Part shown: positions 54,344 through 62,787 of the stretch, piece after piece
Position numbering within the stretch: the stretch's first letter is position 1
Layout of the letters: the number at the start of each line of letters is the position of its first letter
Assembly (NCBI RefSeq): GCF_003989825.1
Contig: NZ_RZHE01000008.1
Coordinates: 186,001 to 250,000 of the forward strand
Length of the DNA stretch: 64,000 nucleotides
Direction of reading: 5' to 3'
Source: Vreelandella populi
GTDB taxonomy: Bacteria; Pseudomonadota; Gammaproteobacteria; Pseudomonadales; Halomonadaceae
Program-made: the position numbers and the translations under genes
Notes under the pieces: generated by a model
Database searches by the model: none
Told to the model about the DNA's origin: nothing
Seen by the model: only the letters and a program-made list of their open reading frames with translations

Positions 54344-55156
54344 ATGAAACGGACAACACTAGCTATCGCAATTGGTGCCATTTGCACAGGACTTTCAGGT
54401 GGCGTTCTAGCTCAGGACAACAATCTGAATGACACGGATGCTTCCGAGCGCATGACCCAACAGCAAGATGCTACGGCGACCACCCAACAGCCAGGTACTG
54501 CAGGCAGCGGTCAGCGTCAGGCTAATGATGAAACCATGGATGTTCAGGTGGACCAAGAGCCTGCTGAGGTGAAAGTCGAGCAGGAATCACCGGATATTAG
54601 AGTTGAGCAGTCGCAGCCTGAAGTGACGATTGAACAGCCTGAGCCTAAAGTCACTATCGAGCAGCCCGAGCCTAACGTAACGGTTGAGGAAGCTGAGCCC
54701 AACGTTACCGTTGAGCAAGGCGGCCAAGCTGATGTAACGGTAGAGCAGGCTGACGATGCACAGGTTGACGTTAACAATGACGACGAGCAGGAGCGTCAGC
54801 GCGCCGAGCGAGATACCCAAGGTCAAGGCGGGTCATTAATGACACAGCAGGTTAGCGACCTGGAAGGCATGACCGTGGTTAATCAGGAAGGCGAAGAAAT
54901 TGGTGATATCCAGCACATCGCCCAACATAATGATTCTGGCGATTTATATGCGATCATCTCGGTAGGCGGCATTTGGGGCTTTGGCGCCACTGACATTGCC
55001 TTGCCTGTTGATGAAATGCAGTTCGAAAATGATCAGCTGGTTATGAATACCGATTATGGTAGCGAGCAGATCGAAGAATCCTCGGAAGATTATAATGAAG
55101 ACAGCTACACGCAAGTCGATGGCGATATGACGTTATCTGAAGCACAGCAGCAGTAA
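54344..55156 (+). CDS. Exported PRC-barrel protein with nonapeptide repeats, paralogue 3
   Basis: The 270-aa protein has the signal MKRTTLAIAIGAICTGLSGG and cleavage after VLA. Residues 67-140 hold eight 9-10-residue units of consensus V-x-V-E-Q-x-x-P-x (for example VTIEQPEPK, VTIEQPEPN, VTVEEAEPN). Residues about 165-245 are a PRC barrel, very similar to that of paralogue 1 (LMTQQVSDLEGMTVVNQEGE, SGDLYAIISVGGIWGFGATD), ending YTQVDGDMTLSEAQQQ. The repeats alternate hydrophobic and acidic residues and may form an extended beta or proline-acid stalk that holds the barrel away from the membrane or surface (inference). A strong terminator follows. Confidence 0.85.
   Translation: MKRTTLAIAIGAICTGLSGGVLAQDNNLNDTDASERMTQQQDATATTQQPGTAGSGQRQANDETMDVQVDQEPAEVKVEQESPDIRVEQSQPEVTIEQPEPKVTIEQPEPNVTVEEAEPNVTVEQGGQADVTVEQADDAQVDVNNDDEQERQRAERDTQGQGGSLMTQQVSDLEGMTVVNQEGEEIGDIQHIAQHNDSGDLYAIISVGGIWGFGATDIALPVDEMQFENDQLVMNTDYGSEQIEESSEDYNEDSYTQVDGDMTLSEAQQQ
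54542..54763 (+). repeat. Eight in-frame 27-30-base repeats encoding V-x-V-E-Q-x-x-P-x
   Basis: The units are residues 67-75, 76-84, 85-93, 94-102, 103-111, 112-120, 121-130 and 131-140 of the PRC protein. DNA identity between units is moderate, so they are older than the 9-base repeats of paralogue 2. Confidence 0.85.
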
Positions 55157-55194
55157 CGCTTGATGGGTTAGCCACCCTTTACAGGCTATTGATC

Positions 55195-55225
55195 GGGGCA
55201 AGGCGTTTTCGTCTTGCCCCTTTTT
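55195..55225 (+). terminator. Rho-independent terminator after PRC paralogue 3
   Basis: GGGGCAAG pairs with CTTGCCCC with an inner CG/CG, followed by TTTTT. It lies about 40 bases after the stop. Confidence 0.93.
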
Positions 55226-55278
55226 AATGGGCGCTACTGTTTATATTCACGCTATGCGAACCCAGGTTTTAAACCTTT

Positions 55279-55860
55279 TTACGCTTCTGCCTGTTCTGCA
55301 ACACTTGAACTGTTATTCAAATGCTTATCTGAGGTGGTTGCTAGAGGGGGATGTTCCGCAGTACTACTGGACGCAGATGGCTTCATGATCTCAACGGGCG
55401 CGTCACAGAAGCTGCTTTTCAACAATTCGTTATCGGCGCTCATATCGATACTTCCATGAAAAATGCTGCCATCTTCCAGTACGAGGCATGGAGAAACAAT
55501 GGTGCCTGTCACTTGGGCACCCTTATGAATCGTTGCGCGGTGTGATGCCACTAGATTGCCTTCTACTTCGCCTGATACATGAAGTGTGTGAGCAAACACA
55601 TTGCCTTTTAGGTAACTATTTGCGCTCAAAGTAACAGTGTGTTGTTTGCAGGTAATAATGCCGCTAACGCGCCCCTTCACGGTCAAATCTTCATCGCTAC
55701 TGATATCTCCTTCTACTTGCGTATGACTGCCGATAACGGAGGTGCTTGGTCGTGCATTGCTGCTGTTAGAGGTACCAGATAACAATGCGGCCCTTGAGTC
55801 CGATGAGCCGGACGGCGTTGTTTTATGCTCAGCGGTGATATTCTTGGCTTTGCTAAACAT
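55279..55860 (-). CDS. Bactofilin (polymer-forming cytoskeletal protein)
   Basis: The protein is 193 aa. Residues about 40-135 are a bactofilin (DUF583) beta-helix with the repeating turn pattern SVIGSHTQVEGDISSDEDLT, VKGRVSGIITCKQHTVTLSA and SGEVEGNLVASHRATIHKGA. The N-terminal tail is Ser/Ala-rich, and the C-terminal tail (about 50 residues) is disordered. Bactofilins form non-nucleotide-dependent filaments at membranes that guide cell-wall growth or stalk formation. AGGAG precedes the ATG. It is divergent from a second bactofilin at 56065 with about 200 bases between starts. Confidence 0.88.
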   Translation of the reverse strand: MFSKAKNITAEHKTTPSGSSDSRAALLSGTSNSSNARPSTSVIGSHTQVEGDISSDEDLTVKGRVSGIITCKQHTVTLSANSYLKGNVFAHTLHVSGEVEGNLVASHRATIHKGAQVTGTIVSPCLVLEDGSIFHGSIDMSADNELLKSSFCDAPVEIMKPSASSSTAEHPPLATTSDKHLNNSSSVAEQAEA

Positions 55861-56064
55861 CGTTAACTCCTGATAAATGGCGGTATAGCGCTTTTAATAC
55901 CCGATTCGTTAAGCATAAAATTCACCGAGTACTTTAATCTGCTTACCTATTTGATAAAGCTCAGAGTTAAGCTGAATGAAGGAGGTTATTCGCGCCGCTA
56001 GAAAAAATTAAAGCGCGTATAACCTTAGTCTGGACAACAATATTGGCAGTGGCAGGACGGGTGT

Positions 56065-56634
56065 ATGGGCATTGAAGCATGGCTTATTGTCATCGGTGTT
56101 AGTGCAATGACACTGATTGTGTGGGATGGCAGATGTCGTAAGGCAAAACAACGCCCTGCAGATCAGCCGACTTTTTGCACCACTCAAGGTGGACTTCAGA
56201 TGCCTCATGCTGCTGTTTCTTTTGCTCCTGATGAAGTTGTTGAAAATACGCGACCTGAAGCGGGTATTACGCCGGTTATAGCTCCCTTAACAGAGGGCAG
56301 CCGGGTCGGAGCGGCAACGCATATTTCAGGTAACATAAAGGCCAATGAACCCGTGCTTATTAAAGGGAGCGTGCAGGGAAGGGTCGTTGTGTATCATCAC
56401 TCCATTACGGTGACTTCAACCGGACACGTGGGTTCGTATATGAAAGGTAACTGTATTGCTGTTGATGGGCATGTAGTGGGAGCGTTGAAAGCTATTACCA
56501 AGCTCACCTTGCTTTCACAAGCGCGCGTACAAGGTGTAATCGAGACTCCATGCTTAGAGTGCGTTGCGGGTGCTTTGCTTCAGGCAAACGTGTCGCATAG
56601 TACCAGCCAGCAGGACGTGTGCACGGTTTCTTAA
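56065..56634 (+). CDS. Bactofilin with N-terminal ZipA-like transmembrane anchor
   Basis: The 189-aa protein starts MGIEAWLIVIGVSAMTLIVW followed by DGRCRKAKQR: one helix, then a basic stop-transfer segment. The pattern resembles the N-terminus of Pseudomonas-type ZipA (REWL-IGI-ILFDGWRR, from memory), though no ZipA FtsZ-binding domain follows. Residues about 75-185 are a bactofilin beta-helix (GNIKANEPVLIKGSVQGRVV, GSYMKGNCIAVDGHVVGALK). The linker contains cysteines (TFCTTQGG). It may give a membrane-tethered filament near the division site or act as a cap on the soluble bactofilin next door. AGGA lies before the ATG. Confidence 0.8.
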   Translation: MGIEAWLIVIGVSAMTLIVWDGRCRKAKQRPADQPTFCTTQGGLQMPHAAVSFAPDEVVENTRPEAGITPVIAPLTEGSRVGAATHISGNIKANEPVLIKGSVQGRVVVYHHSITVTSTGHVGSYMKGNCIAVDGHVVGALKAITKLTLLSQARVQGVIETPCLECVAGALLQANVSHSTSQQDVCTVS

Positions 56635-56798
56635 GAACTGCCATCTATCCTTATAGCCTATCCAGTACCCTAACGTTTTATCTAAACGTACACCTGCGCT
56701 AGGCGCTGCGACATCTTTTTGTAGCCAGAGTCGACGAGCGCTGCCCAAAATCGCGCAATTAGGTAAGATGGAACCTCATTTCCTGACGGCGTTTTGGC

Positions 56799-57773
56799 AT
56801 GCAGCACAGCCTCTTAGCTTCTTCCACCACGTTTGCGCGACAGCGTATTGGCGTATTACTGCTGCCTGGCTTTTCCATGCTCTCCCATGCCTGCGCTGTG
56901 GAACCCCTGTTTATGGCCAATCAGCTAAGCGGCCAGCTTCTTTATCAAATTTTTACTCTGAATGGCGATGAACAGCCTGTACGCAGCAGCGCGCAACTGA
57001 CCTGCAATACGGATTATACCCTTGAGGCTTCGCCGCCTGATCTGGATATGGTGCTGGTCTGCGCGCCTTCGCCATTGCCTTATGCGCTGCCTGCAAAGCT
57101 GGTGGAATGGCTACGCCAACAGCCAAATCGTACGGTGTTGGGCGGGCTTGCTGGTGGCGCTGAAGTACTGGCACGCGCAGGTTTGCTGGAAGGTTATCGG
57201 GCTACCTTGCCCTGGCAGCGTTTTGCTGCGTTTGCCCAAGCCTATCCGCAGGTAACACTTTCCCAGCAGCTGTTCGAGATTGACCGTAATCGCATGACCT
57301 GTGCCAGCGGCACCGCGGCAATGGATATGATGCTGACCATGGTGCGCCAGCAGCAGAACGACCGTCTGGTGGAGCAGGTATCTGAGCACTTCATGTGCGA
57401 GCGTATCCGCATGGCTGATGAACGCCAGCATGTGCCGCTGCGCCATCGCTTAGGCCATGCACCGCAAAGTCTGGTAGATGCTGTGACGCTAATGGAAGCC
57501 AATATTGAAGAGCCGCTTTCCACCCTGGAGCTTTCGGAACATCTCGGCATCTCCCGCCGCCAGCTTGAGCGTCTGTTCAAGAAGTACCTTCAGGCGGTAC
57601 CCAGCCGCTACTATTTGAACCTGCGCCTGCAGGAAGCCCGCAAGCAATTACGGGAAAGCGACCGGCCTGTGGGCGATATTGCTTTCGCGACAGGCTTCTC
57701 TTCCGGCGCTCACTTCTCGACTGCCTACCGCAATCATTTTGGGTTAACCCCGCGTGAAGAGCGTTTAGGGTAA
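56799..57773 (+). CDS. GlxA/ArgR-type regulator (DJ-1/PfpI-like plus AraC HTH)
   Basis: The protein is 324 aa. Residues about 15-190 form a class-I glutamine amidotransferase-like (DJ-1/PfpI) fold (GVLLLPGFSMLSHACAVEPL), without a clear catalytic cysteine-histidine pair. Residues about 225-320 are an AraC/XylS double HTH (STLELSEHLGISRRQLERLF, GDIAFATGFSSGAHFSTAYR). Pseudomonas ArgR, CdhR and GbdR have this architecture. ArgR of P. aeruginosa activates aru genes with arginine. Here the gene directly precedes aruC, so an arginine-responsive activator is the best inference, though quaternary-amine regulators share the design. Confidence 0.85.
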   Translation: MQHSLLASSTTFARQRIGVLLLPGFSMLSHACAVEPLFMANQLSGQLLYQIFTLNGDEQPVRSSAQLTCNTDYTLEASPPDLDMVLVCAPSPLPYALPAKLVEWLRQQPNRTVLGGLAGGAEVLARAGLLEGYRATLPWQRFAAFAQAYPQVTLSQQLFEIDRNRMTCASGTAAMDMMLTMVRQQQNDRLVEQVSEHFMCERIRMADERQHVPLRHRLGHAPQSLVDAVTLMEANIEEPLSTLELSEHLGISRRQLERLFKKYLQAVPSRYYLNLRLQEARKQLRESDRPVGDIAFATGFSSGAHFSTAYRNHFGLTPREERLG

Positions 57774-57905
57774 CGCCGTCTAGGTCGCAAAATCTGCAGC
57801 CAGGTAACGACCACGCGGATAACTATCCAGAAATAATCTGAAATATGTGCGGCATTTCATAATTTACCGTCACATTGCTGAAAGCGGGCGACTGTATTTG
57901 CCCCG

Positions 57906-57911
57906 TATACT
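57906..57911 (+). promoter_or_regulatory. Possible -10 element of the aru operon
   Basis: TATACT lies 36 bases before the aruC ATG. The nearest TTG-containing -35 candidate (TTGCTG, 57875-57880) is 25 bases away, too far for sigma70 alone, which would fit a promoter that depends on an activator. The element is a weak call. Confidence 0.3.
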
Positions 57912-57947
57912 GCTTTTACTGATTGACTCTACTGGAGATATCGACCC

Positions 57948-59162
57948 ATGAGCACGACCCCGACCCGGCCGGATTTCGACCACTACATGACGCCCAACTA
58001 TGCGCCCCAGCAAATTATTCCTGTGCGCGGAGAGGGCAGTCGACTATGGGATCAAGAGGGACGTGAGTATATCGATTTTGCAGGCGGCATCGCGGTGAAT
58101 TCGCTTGGCCACTGCCATCCAGTCCTGGTTAATGCCTTGAAAGAGCAGGGTGAAAAGCTTTGGCATCTGTCCAATATCTATACCAATGAGCCGGCACTCA
58201 AGCTTGCCAAAACGCTTGTCGAGCGCACCTTCGCTGATAAGGTCTACCTGTGCTCTTCGGGTGGTGAAGCCAATGAAGCCGCACTAAAGCTTGCCCGCCG
58301 CTATGCCGTGGATCACTACGGCGAGCAGAAGGACAAGATCATCTCCTTCAACCAGTCCTTTCATGGCCGCACGCTGTTTACCGTAAGCGTAGGTGGCCAG
58401 CCCAAATACTCCCAGGGGTTTGGGCCGGTACCCGGTGGCATCCTGCATGCCAATTTCAATGACCTCGAAAGCGTGCGCCAACTGGTCGGTGACGACACCT
58501 GCGCCATCATGGTGGAGCCTATGCAGGGCGAGGGCGGCATCATTCCGGCAACGCCCGAGTTTTTACAAGGCCTGCGCGATCTGTGTGATCAGCACAATGC
58601 GCTGCTGATTTTTGATGAAGTGCAAACCGGCGCAGGTCGCAGCGGTGAGCTCTACGCCTACAAGAATTTTGGTATTACACCGGACATTCTTACCAGCGCC
58701 AAGTCGCTGGGCGGCGGCTTCCCTGTTGGCGCTATGCTGACCACCGATAAGGTGGCGAAGTCGCTGGCCTTTGGTACCCACGGTTCTACCTACGGCGGTA
58801 ATGCACTCGGTTCTGCCATTGCCCTGGCAGCCATTGAGTTTATCGATACCCCAGAAGTGCTAGAGGGCGTGAAAAAGCGTCATGACCTGTTCCGCGAACA
58901 TCTTGAAACCATCAACCGCAAGCACGGCGTGTTCAAGGAAATACGCGGCATGGGGCTGTTGATCGGCGCCCAGATGTCGGATGCATTTGAGGGCCGCGCC
59001 AAGGATATCCTTCCGTTGGCTATTGAAGAGGGATTGATGGCGTTGATTGCCGGGCCTAACGTGTTGCGCATGGCGCCCTCACTCGTGATTCCTGAAGCGG
59101 ATATTGCTGAGGGCATGGCGCGCCTGGAGCGGGCGATCGAGCGGCTTGTTGCCAGCGCATGA
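57948..59162 (+). CDS. aruC: Succinylornithine/acetylornithine aminotransferase
   Basis: The protein is 404 aa, a fold-type I PLP aminotransferase. The PLP lysine is K252 ([17 protein letters not shown]). [20 protein letters not shown] and [20 protein letters not shown] are class-III signatures. In the arginine succinyltransferase pathway it transfers the amino group of succinylornithine to 2-oxoglutarate, giving succinylglutamate semialdehyde. It may also serve as acetylornithine transaminase (argD). It is the first gene of aruCFGDB. Confidence 0.94.
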   Translation: MSTTPTRPDFDHYMTPNYAPQQIIPVRGEGSRLWDQEGREYIDFAGGIAVNSLGHCHPVLVNALKEQGEKLWHLSNIYTNEPALKLAKTLVERTFADKVYLCSSGGEANEAALKLARRYAVDHYGEQKDKIISFNQSFHGRTLFTVSVGGQPKYSQGFGPVPGGILHANFNDLESVRQLVGDDTCAIMVEPMQGEGGIIPATPEFLQGLRDLCDQHNALLIFDEVQTGAGRSGELYAYKNFGITPDILTSAKSLGGGFPVGAMLTTDKVAKSLAFGTHGSTYGGNALGSAIALAAIEFIDTPEVLEGVKKRHDLFREHLETINRKHGVFKEIRGMGLLIGAQMSDAFEGRAKDILPLAIEEGLMALIAGPNVLRMAPSLVIPEADIAEGMARLERAIERLVASA

Positions 59163-59200
59163 GTCTGCCAATGGCAGTATCAAGAGAGGGAGCAGCCACC

Positions 59201-60268
59201 ATGCTGGTGATTCGTCCGGTGACAATTGCGGATATCGATGCGCTGGTGACATTGGCAGAGCATGCAACACCTAAGCTCACCAATTTACCCGCCAACCGTG
59301 AACGCCTTGAGGAGCGCATTGTGCGCTCCCAGGCAGCATTTAACGGCGATATTGAATTTCCTGGCAACGAGCACTACACCTTTGTTCTAGTTGATGAAGC
59401 GCGCGGCGATGAAGTGCTGGGAACAGCCACCATTCGTGCCCAGGCGGGCGCCCAGGAGGCCTACTATACCTATCGCCAGGAAACGCTGATTCATGCCTCC
59501 CAGCAGCTAAATGTGCGCCGGGAAGTGCAAACGCTGGCGCTGTCTCATGAAGTGTCGGACGCCACGCTGCTATGCGCCTACTCCTTGAATCCGCGCTATA
59601 AGGGTACTAGCGCCGAAAGCCTGCTGCGTCGTGCCCGGTTAATGTTTATTGCCCAGTATCCCGAGCGTTTTTCGCGCATATTAGCCGTGGCATTCCCCGG
59701 TTATCTGGATAACCAGAACGAATCGCCCTTCTGGGAAAGTGTGGGACATCATTTTTTTGCTCGTAGCTTTCACGATATCAACCATATTGCCGGGGTGCGT
59801 TCGAAAAGCTTTATTGCTGAAGTCATGCCACAGTTTCCGCTGTATCTGCCGCTGCTGACGCCTCAGGCCAGGGCGGCGATTGGTCGGGAGCACCCGGCCC
59901 ATGAAGAAGCTTTACAGGAAATGCTTGCTGAAGGCTTTGTGCGCTCGCGCCATGTGGATATTTTTGATGCAGGCCCCATCGTTAAAGCCGAGCGCGAGCG
60001 CTTGGCGACGTTCAATCGGGCAGCCTGGCATCCGGTGCGGCTTCGCCCGCAAGAGAGCCTGCCCGACGCAGAACCTGCCTTGATCGCCAATCAGGCGCTG
60101 GGTAATTTCCGCTGTATTGTGGCTCGCTATGCGCTTTCGGCCACCGGGCAACTGATGCTGTCCGACGCGGATGCCAAACGTTTAGGCGTGGAGGAGGGGC
60201 GAGCCGTATTGGCCGCACCGCTGGCGCTGCCCTCGGCAGTGGATGCCTTTGATGAAGGAGAAATCTAA
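59201..60268 (+). CDS. aruF: Arginine N-succinyltransferase, alpha subunit
   Basis: The start is set at the ATG at 59201 because GAGGGAG lies 8 bases upstream and the protein then begins MLVIRPVTIADIDALVTLAE, as AruF does. An ATG at 59159 overlaps aruC and would add 14 residues. The protein is 355 aa. The AstA fold shows the GNAT-like segments HYTFVLVDEARGDEVLGTAT and LCAYSLNPRYKGTSAESLLR, then PFWESVGHHFFARSFHDI. With AruG it forms the heteromer that succinylates arginine with succinyl-CoA in step 1 of the pathway. The beta subunit gene follows immediately. Confidence 0.93.
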   Translation: MLVIRPVTIADIDALVTLAEHATPKLTNLPANRERLEERIVRSQAAFNGDIEFPGNEHYTFVLVDEARGDEVLGTATIRAQAGAQEAYYTYRQETLIHASQQLNVRREVQTLALSHEVSDATLLCAYSLNPRYKGTSAESLLRRARLMFIAQYPERFSRILAVAFPGYLDNQNESPFWESVGHHFFARSFHDINHIAGVRSKSFIAEVMPQFPLYLPLLTPQARAAIGREHPAHEEALQEMLAEGFVRSRHVDIFDAGPIVKAERERLATFNRAAWHPVRLRPQESLPDAEPALIANQALGNFRCIVARYALSATGQLMLSDADAKRLGVEEGRAVLAAPLALPSAVDAFDEGEI

Positions 60269-61296
60269 TGCGCATTCGTCCCATTGCCCGCGCGGATGTG
60301 GATGGGCTGCTGGCGCTTGCGCAGCAGGCGGGGGTGGGCTTTACCTCGCTGCCCAACAACCGTGAGTTTCTGGCGGGCAAGATTGAAGCCTCCGCACGTG
60401 CTTTTGAAGAGCGTACCCCTGTCAACAACCGGCTCTACTTCTTTGTGCTGGAAGATGAAGACAATGGCGAGCTGGCTGGCTGCTGCGCCATTGAAGGCCA
60501 GGTAGGGAATGAAGTGCCTTTCTATAACTACCGGTTGGGTACACTGGCGCACTCATCGGTACAGCTGGATCTACACCGCACGATCGATACGCTGTTTTTA
60601 AGCTCGGATCACACCGGTGATGCGGAGGTGTGTTCGCTGTTTTTGCGTCCTGAATACCGTGGCGAGGCCAACCGGCATCTGCGCAACGGCGCGCTGCTTT
60701 CCAAGGCGCGTTGGTTGTTTATTGCCCAGTTTCGCGACCGTTTCCCCGAGAAGGTTCTCGCAGAGATGCGTGGCGTGTTCGATGAGAACAATAGAAGCCC
60801 GTTCTGGGAGAGTTTGGGCAAGCACTTCTTTCCCATGGATTTCAGCGAAGCTGACCGGCTTACGGGCCTGGGTCAGAAGAGCTTTATTGGCGAGCTGATG
60901 CCGCGCTTTCCCATTTACACCACTTTTATGGCTGAAGAGGCTCGGGCGTGTATTGGTCAGGTACACCGGCATACCCGTCCCGCGCTTGAAATGCTCAAAA
61001 AAGAGGGCCTGCGCTGGGAAGGCTATATCGATATCTTCGACGGCGGCCCTACGGTGGAAGCCTATATTGATGACGTGCGGGCTGTGCGCGATTCCGCGCT
61101 CTATCACGTTGAAGTGGCAGTGAGCGCGCCTGAAGAGAGCGTTAGCCGCTGGCTGGCAGCCTCGACCCAGCTATCATCGTTTACCGCCGCCTGGGTAGGC
61201 CGCGCGCCCAATCGCGACACTATCGTTTTAAGCAGTGCAGAAGCCAAGCGCCTGGGCGTTGCCTCGGGCGATACCCTGCGGCTTCTGGAAACCTGA
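60268..61296 (+). CDS. aruG: Arginine N-succinyltransferase, beta subunit
   Basis: The protein is 342 aa, an AstA paralogue of AruF: MRIRPIARADVDGLLALAQQ, LCSLFLRPEY-type segments (VCSLFLRPEYRGEANRHLRN), RSPFWESLGKHFFPMDFSEA and FIGELMPRFPIYTTFM. AAGGAG precedes the ATG, whose A overlaps the aruF stop. Enterobacteria have a single AstA; the split alpha/beta form is the Pseudomonas/Halomonas arrangement, which supports the taxonomic inference. It shares clear sequence similarity with AruF, so the two arose by duplication. Confidence 0.94.
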   Translation: MRIRPIARADVDGLLALAQQAGVGFTSLPNNREFLAGKIEASARAFEERTPVNNRLYFFVLEDEDNGELAGCCAIEGQVGNEVPFYNYRLGTLAHSSVQLDLHRTIDTLFLSSDHTGDAEVCSLFLRPEYRGEANRHLRNGALLSKARWLFIAQFRDRFPEKVLAEMRGVFDENNRSPFWESLGKHFFPMDFSEADRLTGLGQKSFIGELMPRFPIYTTFMAEEARACIGQVHRHTRPALEMLKKEGLRWEGYIDIFDGGPTVEAYIDDVRAVRDSALYHVEVAVSAPEESVSRWLAASTQLSSFTAAWVGRAPNRDTIVLSSAEAKRLGVASGDTLRLLET

Positions 61297-61314
61297 AACA
61301 GTTAGGAGAACACG

Positions 61315-62787
61315 ATGCACGCCCAACAGCAGCAGCTTATCAACGGCGCCTGGGTGGATGGCGCTGCAGAGTCGTTTGGCAAGCACGACCCCGTATCGGG
61401 CAATTTTCTCTGGCAGGGGACGGCCGCCAGTGACGCCCAGGTTGATGCGGCCGTGACGGCAGCCCGCGCAGCGTTCCCTGCCTGGGCAAAAGCGGCGTTC
61501 AGCGAGCGTCAGGCGCTGGTTGAGCGCTTTGCCGAGGTGCTCAAATCGCGCACTGAAACGCTGGCGGTGGCCATTGCCTCTGAAACCGGCAAGCCGCTCT
61601 GGGAAGCGCGCACCGAGGTGGCCGCCATGGTCGGCAAGGTGGCGCTTTCCATCAAGGCGTACAACGAACGTACCGGCGAGCGGGAAAAAACCGTAGGCAG
61701 CGCTAAAGCGGTGCTGCGCCATCGTCCTCATGGGGTGATGGCCGTATTTGGCCCCTATAACTTCCCCGGCCACTTGCCCAACGGCCATATGTTGCCAGCG
61801 CTACTCGCAGGCAACACCGTGGTCTTCAAGCCCAGCGATCAGACCCCATTAACCGCTGATCTAACCCTGCAGTGCTGGCTGGAAGCTGGGGTGCCTGCGG
61901 GGGTTATCAATCTTGTTCAAGGCGGCGTGCCGGTGGGGCAGGCCCTTTCTGTGCATCCAGGCATTGATGGGCTGCTGTTTACCGGCAGCGCCACGGTGGG
62001 CGGTATGCTGCAACAGCAGCTTGCCGGCCAGTTGGATAAGATTCTTGCCTTGGAACTGGGCGGCAATAATCCGTTGGTCGTCAAGGATGTGGATGACCAG
62101 CGCGCCGCGGTACTGACGATCCTACAGTCGGCATTTTTATCCGGCGGCCAGCGCTGCACCTGTGCGCGCCGCTTGATGATACCCCAGGGTGAGGTCGGCG
62201 ACCGGCTGATTGATGCGCTTAGTGACGCGATTGCCAAGCTGCATGTGGCCGGCCAGTTTGAAGAAACACCCGCACCGTTCTATGGCGGCTTGGTAAGTGT
62301 GGCGGCCGCCGATGGCCTACTCAAGGCGCAAGATGCACTTGAAGCCCAAGGCGGTACGGTGATCAACCGCATGCAGCGCCTGCAAGACAACACCAGCCTG
62401 CTCAGCCCCGCACTGATCGACGTAACCGGCCTGGAAGTACCCGATGAAGAGTACTTTGGTCCATTACTGAAGATTCATCGTTACCGCGACTGGGATGAGG
62501 CGCTTACGCTTGCCAATAATACCCGCTACGGGCTTTCCGCCGGGCTGATTGGTGGCGAGCAGGCCGACTGGGACGATTTTCTGCTGAAGATTCGTGCTGG
62601 CATTGTGAACTGGAACCGCCAGACCACCGGTGCCTCCGGCGATGCGCCTTTCGGCGGTATCGGCGACAGCGGTAATCATCGCCCCAGCGCCTACTACGCG
62701 GCGGATTACTGCGCCTACCCGGTGGCTTCCATGGAGGCCGACACCCTGGAGATGCCTGAGACATTGCCGCCGGGAGTTAGCCTATGA
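61315..62787 (+). CDS. aruD: Succinylglutamate-semialdehyde dehydrogenase
   Basis: The protein is 490 aa, an NAD-dependent aldehyde dehydrogenase. General base E247 lies in [13 protein letters not shown] and nucleophile C281 in [15 protein letters not shown]; the second cysteine (C283) is typical of AstD/AruD. The N-terminus and [20 protein letters not shown] also match AstD. It oxidises succinylglutamate semialdehyde to succinylglutamate. Its stop overlaps the start of aruB by 4 bases (ATGA). Confidence 0.94.
   Translation: MHAQQQQLINGAWVDGAAESFGKHDPVSGNFLWQGTAASDAQVDAAVTAARAAFPAWAKAAFSERQALVERFAEVLKSRTETLAVAIASETGKPLWEARTEVAAMVGKVALSIKAYNERTGEREKTVGSAKAVLRHRPHGVMAVFGPYNFPGHLPNGHMLPALLAGNTVVFKPSDQTPLTADLTLQCWLEAGVPAGVINLVQGGVPVGQALSVHPGIDGLLFTGSATVGGMLQQQLAGQLDKILALELGGNNPLVVKDVDDQRAAVLTILQSAFLSGGQRCTCARRLMIPQGEVGDRLIDALSDAIAKLHVAGQFEETPAPFYGGLVSVAAADGLLKAQDALEAQGGTVINRMQRLQDNTSLLSPALIDVTGLEVPDEEYFGPLLKIHRYRDWDEALTLANNTRYGLSAGLIGGEQADWDDFLLKIRAGIVNWNRQTTGASGDAPFGGIGDSGNHRPSAYYAADYCAYPVASMEADTLEMPETLPPGVSL

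Noticed and set aside
54544..54826. Antisense ORFs rich in Ser/Thr/Cys across the PRC repeats
   Set aside because: They mirror the V-x-V-E-Q repeats of the sense strand. The repetitive pattern is inherited and gives no independent evidence of coding.
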